From: a virus
DNA: 28,334 nt
Strand: one strand, 5' to 3'
IMG/VR virus record: IMGVR_UViG_3300031623_000037
Location: 1-28,334 of that record
Below are positions 26,201-28,334 of the stretch, one piece after another. A model generated the notes under the pieces. The model did no database searches and was not told where the DNA came from. It saw nothing but the letters and a program-made list of their open reading frames with translations. Each line of letters opens with the position of its first letter. Within the stretch, counting starts at the first letter, position 1. The translations under genes were made by a program, and so were the position numbers.

Positions 26201-27847
26201 ATGACCTACGAGATCAATAACACATTTGGAACTAAATTAGTTTCATTAGCAGACGGTACATTAGATACTACTACCACGGATCTTGCACTTTTTGGAAAAG
26301 GATATGCAGGATTTGGTGAGAGACTAAATGAAAATTTTGTAAAACTTTTAGAAAATTTTAATAATACATCAGCTCCTTCTAACAAAATTCAAGGACAACT
26401 TTGGTACGATAAAACAAATAATCAAATGAATGTTTATACAGGATCTAAATGGAAACCTGTAGGTGGTGCGGCAACGTCATCAACACAACCAGCTAACGCA
26501 GTTGCAGGTGATCAATGGTTTGACACAACAAATTCTCAACTTTATGTGTACACAGGTTCAGCATGGACATTAATTGGACCAACAACAGTAGCAGGATCAG
26601 GTGTAACTCAAATAGTTTCTGAAGTAATAGAAGACGATACAGGTGTACAAAAATCAATATTAAAAGGTGTTGTAAACGATTCGGTTGTGTTTATTAGTTC
26701 ACCAGTTGCATTTACACCTTCGACAACAGAAACAAATGCGGCGGCTTTAAGAACAGCAGGCTTTACATCAATATTAAAAGGTATTCAACTATCTTCAGCA
26801 ATATCATCGAATAAATTTCAAGGAACAGCCTCAGATGCTGACGGATTAGGAGCAGTAATAGCCAGTTCCTATTTAAAATCAAATGTAAATGACACAACAT
26901 CAGGATCGTTAGGTGTATTAAATGATTCAGGAATAACAATTGGTGCTGGATCAGATGCTACATTTACAATAGTAAGTGACAATTTAACTATTGCAAACAC
27001 AACATCAAACAAAGATATTATTTTTAAAGTAAATGACGGTGGTGTAACAACTACACTAATGACCATGGACGGTGACACAGGATTACTGGAACTGCCATCA
27101 GTGGGAGACCTGAGGGTAAAAGGAAACTTAACTGTTGACGGGACACAGACAACAATCAATACATCTACTTTAACAATTGAAGACAACATTATAGAATTAA
27201 ACAGAAACATTTCTGGAAATGCAGGTATGCCAAGTTTCACTGGACTAAAAGTTAACAGAGGTGAAACGTCATCTGCAACTGAACAAGATTTATATTGGGT
27301 TTGGGATGAAACATTTGCAGATGACGGAACAACCCTTTATGGAAATTCAGGCGGTGCCTGGACAGCATTTAAATCAGGGGGCGGCCAAAATGAATTATCA
27401 GCGGCCACATTAGTTGATGTACGAGCAAACGTAGTTCATGCAACTACTACAACGGCAATGTATGCGGATTTGGCAGAAAGATATGAGTCAGATATGCAAT
27501 TAGAAACAGGTGACGTTGTAATGTTAGGTGGTTCTGCAGAAGTAACTAAATGTAATAAAGAATTATGTGATCAAGTGTTTGGAGTTGTAAGTGATTCTCC
27601 AGCATTTTTAATGAATGCTCAAGCAGGAAATAATGATTCACATCCAATGATTGCTCTAAAAGGAAGAGTATTAGTTAAAATTGCAGGTGAAGGTGATGCC
27701 GGAGCTCGTGTAGTTTCAGCTGGAAACGGAGCAGGAAAAGTAGTAAATATTGATGAATGCACAGCGTTTAATGTAATAGGTAGGTTGGTAAAAGATAAAT
27801 ACTCACAGCAAACAGAATTGACGGAATGTGTAATAGGAGTTAAATAG
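26201..27847 (+). CDS. Tail-fibre-like structural protein, paralogue 3, with C-terminal YADLAERY domain
   Basis: A 548-residue protein and the third paralogue. The N-terminal module reads LFGKGYAGFGERLNENFVKL, LLENFNNTSAP, QGQLWYDKTNNQMNVYTG, then AGDQWFDTTNSQLYVYTG. The middle matches the others (NVNDTTSGSLGVLNDSGITI). It then has LTVDGTQTTINTSTLTIEDN followed by IIELNRNISG, a module I associate with marine phage fibre-like proteins. From about residue 420 the YADLAERYESD domain reappears (FGVVSDSPAFLMN, ending LTECVIGVK). Compared with paralogue 1 its C-terminal domain has different cysteines (in KCNKELCDQ). A 60-base stretch at 27061-27120 is 53% GC and uses CTG codons rare elsewhere in the window. 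The gene lies 8 bases after the small ORF, without its own clear ribosome binding site. Confidence 0.83.
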   Translation: MTYEINNTFGTKLVSLADGTLDTTTTDLALFGKGYAGFGERLNENFVKLLENFNNTSAPSNKIQGQLWYDKTNNQMNVYTGSKWKPVGGAATSSTQPANAVAGDQWFDTTNSQLYVYTGSAWTLIGPTTVAGSGVTQIVSEVIEDDTGVQKSILKGVVNDSVVFISSPVAFTPSTTETNAAALRTAGFTSILKGIQLSSAISSNKFQGTASDADGLGAVIASSYLKSNVNDTTSGSLGVLNDSGITIGAGSDATFTIVSDNLTIANTTSNKDIIFKVNDGGVTTTLMTMDGDTGLLELPSVGDLRVKGNLTVDGTQTTINTSTLTIEDNIIELNRNISGNAGMPSFTGLKVNRGETSSATEQDLYWVWDETFADDGTTLYGNSGGAWTAFKSGGGQNELSAATLVDVRANVVHATTTTAMYADLAERYESDMQLETGDVVMLGGSAEVTKCNKELCDQVFGVVSDSPAFLMNAQAGNNDSHPMIALKGRVLVKIAGEGDAGARVVSAGNGAGKVVNIDECTAFNVIGRLVKDKYSQQTELTECVIGVK

Positions 27848-27851
27848 CATT

Positions 27852-28334
27852 ATGGGATATGTAGCAGGCGAAACAATTTTAGATGACGAATATAACAATT
27901 TTTTAAGTGGTAGTTCCGCAGGAGCATATGGAATAAATCACGTTTTTGGTTCAGGCACAGCAGGATATGGCTTAGGACAAACAGAATTAGTAGGAACATC
28001 AGCAGGAACAACAATAACAGCGGCTAAATGGAATTCATTGTTTACAGCAATGGATAATGTTGCTAATCATACAAATGACACATTATCTTCAACTACGGCA
28101 AGATCTTCAGGTGACACAGTTGCAATTATTTCAGCATTACAGGCAGATTTAAATACATTAGCGGCATCAGTTACAGGTGGTAGTGTAAGTGCAACAGCAA
28201 TTGCACAAGGTGGAGAAGACGTTTCAACAGTCGCATCAGCAGTATTTGATACATCACATATATGCGAAACTGCATATACATTTGCAGGTGGAGACGAAGC
28301 AAGATGGTTCTTTAATGCAGGTGGAACTTGCAGA
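27852..28334 (+). CDS. N-terminal part of another appendage/virion protein, truncated by the window edge
   Basis: The frame opens at ATG 27852, four bases after the stop of paralogue 3, and stays open for 161 codons to the right edge. AGGAG at 27835-27839 lies 12 bases upstream, a rather long spacing. The protein begins MGYVAGETILDDEYNNFLSG, followed by a Gly/Ser/Ala-rich stretch (HVFGSGTAGYGLGQTEL), then TAAKWNSLFTAMDNVANHTN. Near the edge it reads YTFAGGDEARWFFNAGG. The start and the ARWFFNAGG signature resemble, from memory, a recurrent class of marine phage virion proteins found among fibre genes. It is not a paralogue of the three proteins with the KLLEN module. The 3' end is outside the window. 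Confidence 0.75.
   Translation, partial: MGYVAGETILDDEYNNFLSGSSAGAYGINHVFGSGTAGYGLGQTELVGTSAGTTITAAKWNSLFTAMDNVANHTNDTLSSTTARSSGDTVAIISALQADLNTLAASVTGGSVSATAIAQGGEDVSTVASAVFDTSHICETAYTFAGGDEARWFFNAGGTCR

Noticed and set aside
19932-28334. Diversity-generating retroelement acting on the fibre genes
   Set aside because: No reverse transcriptase or near-identical template/variable repeat pair was seen in the window, though an element elsewhere in the genome cannot be excluded.

Overview
This AT-rich window (about one third GC by eye) is part of the virion-structure module of a marine T4-like myovirus, all on the + strand and tightly packed. The gene order is baseplate hub/spike gp5, gp25, gp6 and then a giant gp7-position protein, followed by a tail-fibre/appendage region. 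That order, the composition and the protein style resemble T4-like phages of SAR11 (pelagimyophages) and Prochlorococcus/Synechococcus cyanomyophages. Exact host and identity cannot be fixed from sequence alone. I saw no tRNA, CRISPR array, integrase, transposon or reverse transcriptase; minus-strand open frames are all shadows of the + strand genes.

Layout: (1) 2-6410, the end of a hub or tail protein running in from the left, a gp5-like spike (OB domain plus beta-helix, no lysozyme seen), gp25 and an enlarged gp6. (2) 6410-19192, one uninterrupted 4,260-codon gene in the gp7 position. It carries an amicyanin-like type I copper motif near its N-terminus, a seven-blade FG-GAP-like propeller mid-protein, two CBM5/12-like segments and a C-terminal array of fibre-like repeats. 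(3) 19179-22841, a small structural protein and two paralogous fibre proteins. (4) 22856-24286, a glycine-rich adhesin-like protein ending in a Hint (hedgehog/intein) autoprocessing domain that starts at a Gly-Cys-Phe junction. (5) 24279-25990, three overlapping enzyme genes: an aspartyl-hydroxylase-like 2-oxoglutarate oxygenase, a short SDR and a GNAT-like protein. (6) 25991-28334, a 58-residue acidic ORF with a strong ribosome binding site, a third fibre paralogue, and a fourth appendage protein running off the right edge.

The genes would act together in building the baseplate and its host-recognition appendages. The spike, gp25 and gp6 form the hub/wedge core, the giant protein extends outward with possible sugar- and metal-binding modules, and the later proteins look like variable fibres. 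The most unusual element is the glycine-rich fibre with a terminal Hint domain, followed immediately by a three-enzyme cassette that might modify virion proteins or host surface components (inference). Several gene junctions carry AATAAATA or TATAAATA, matching the T4-type late promoter core.
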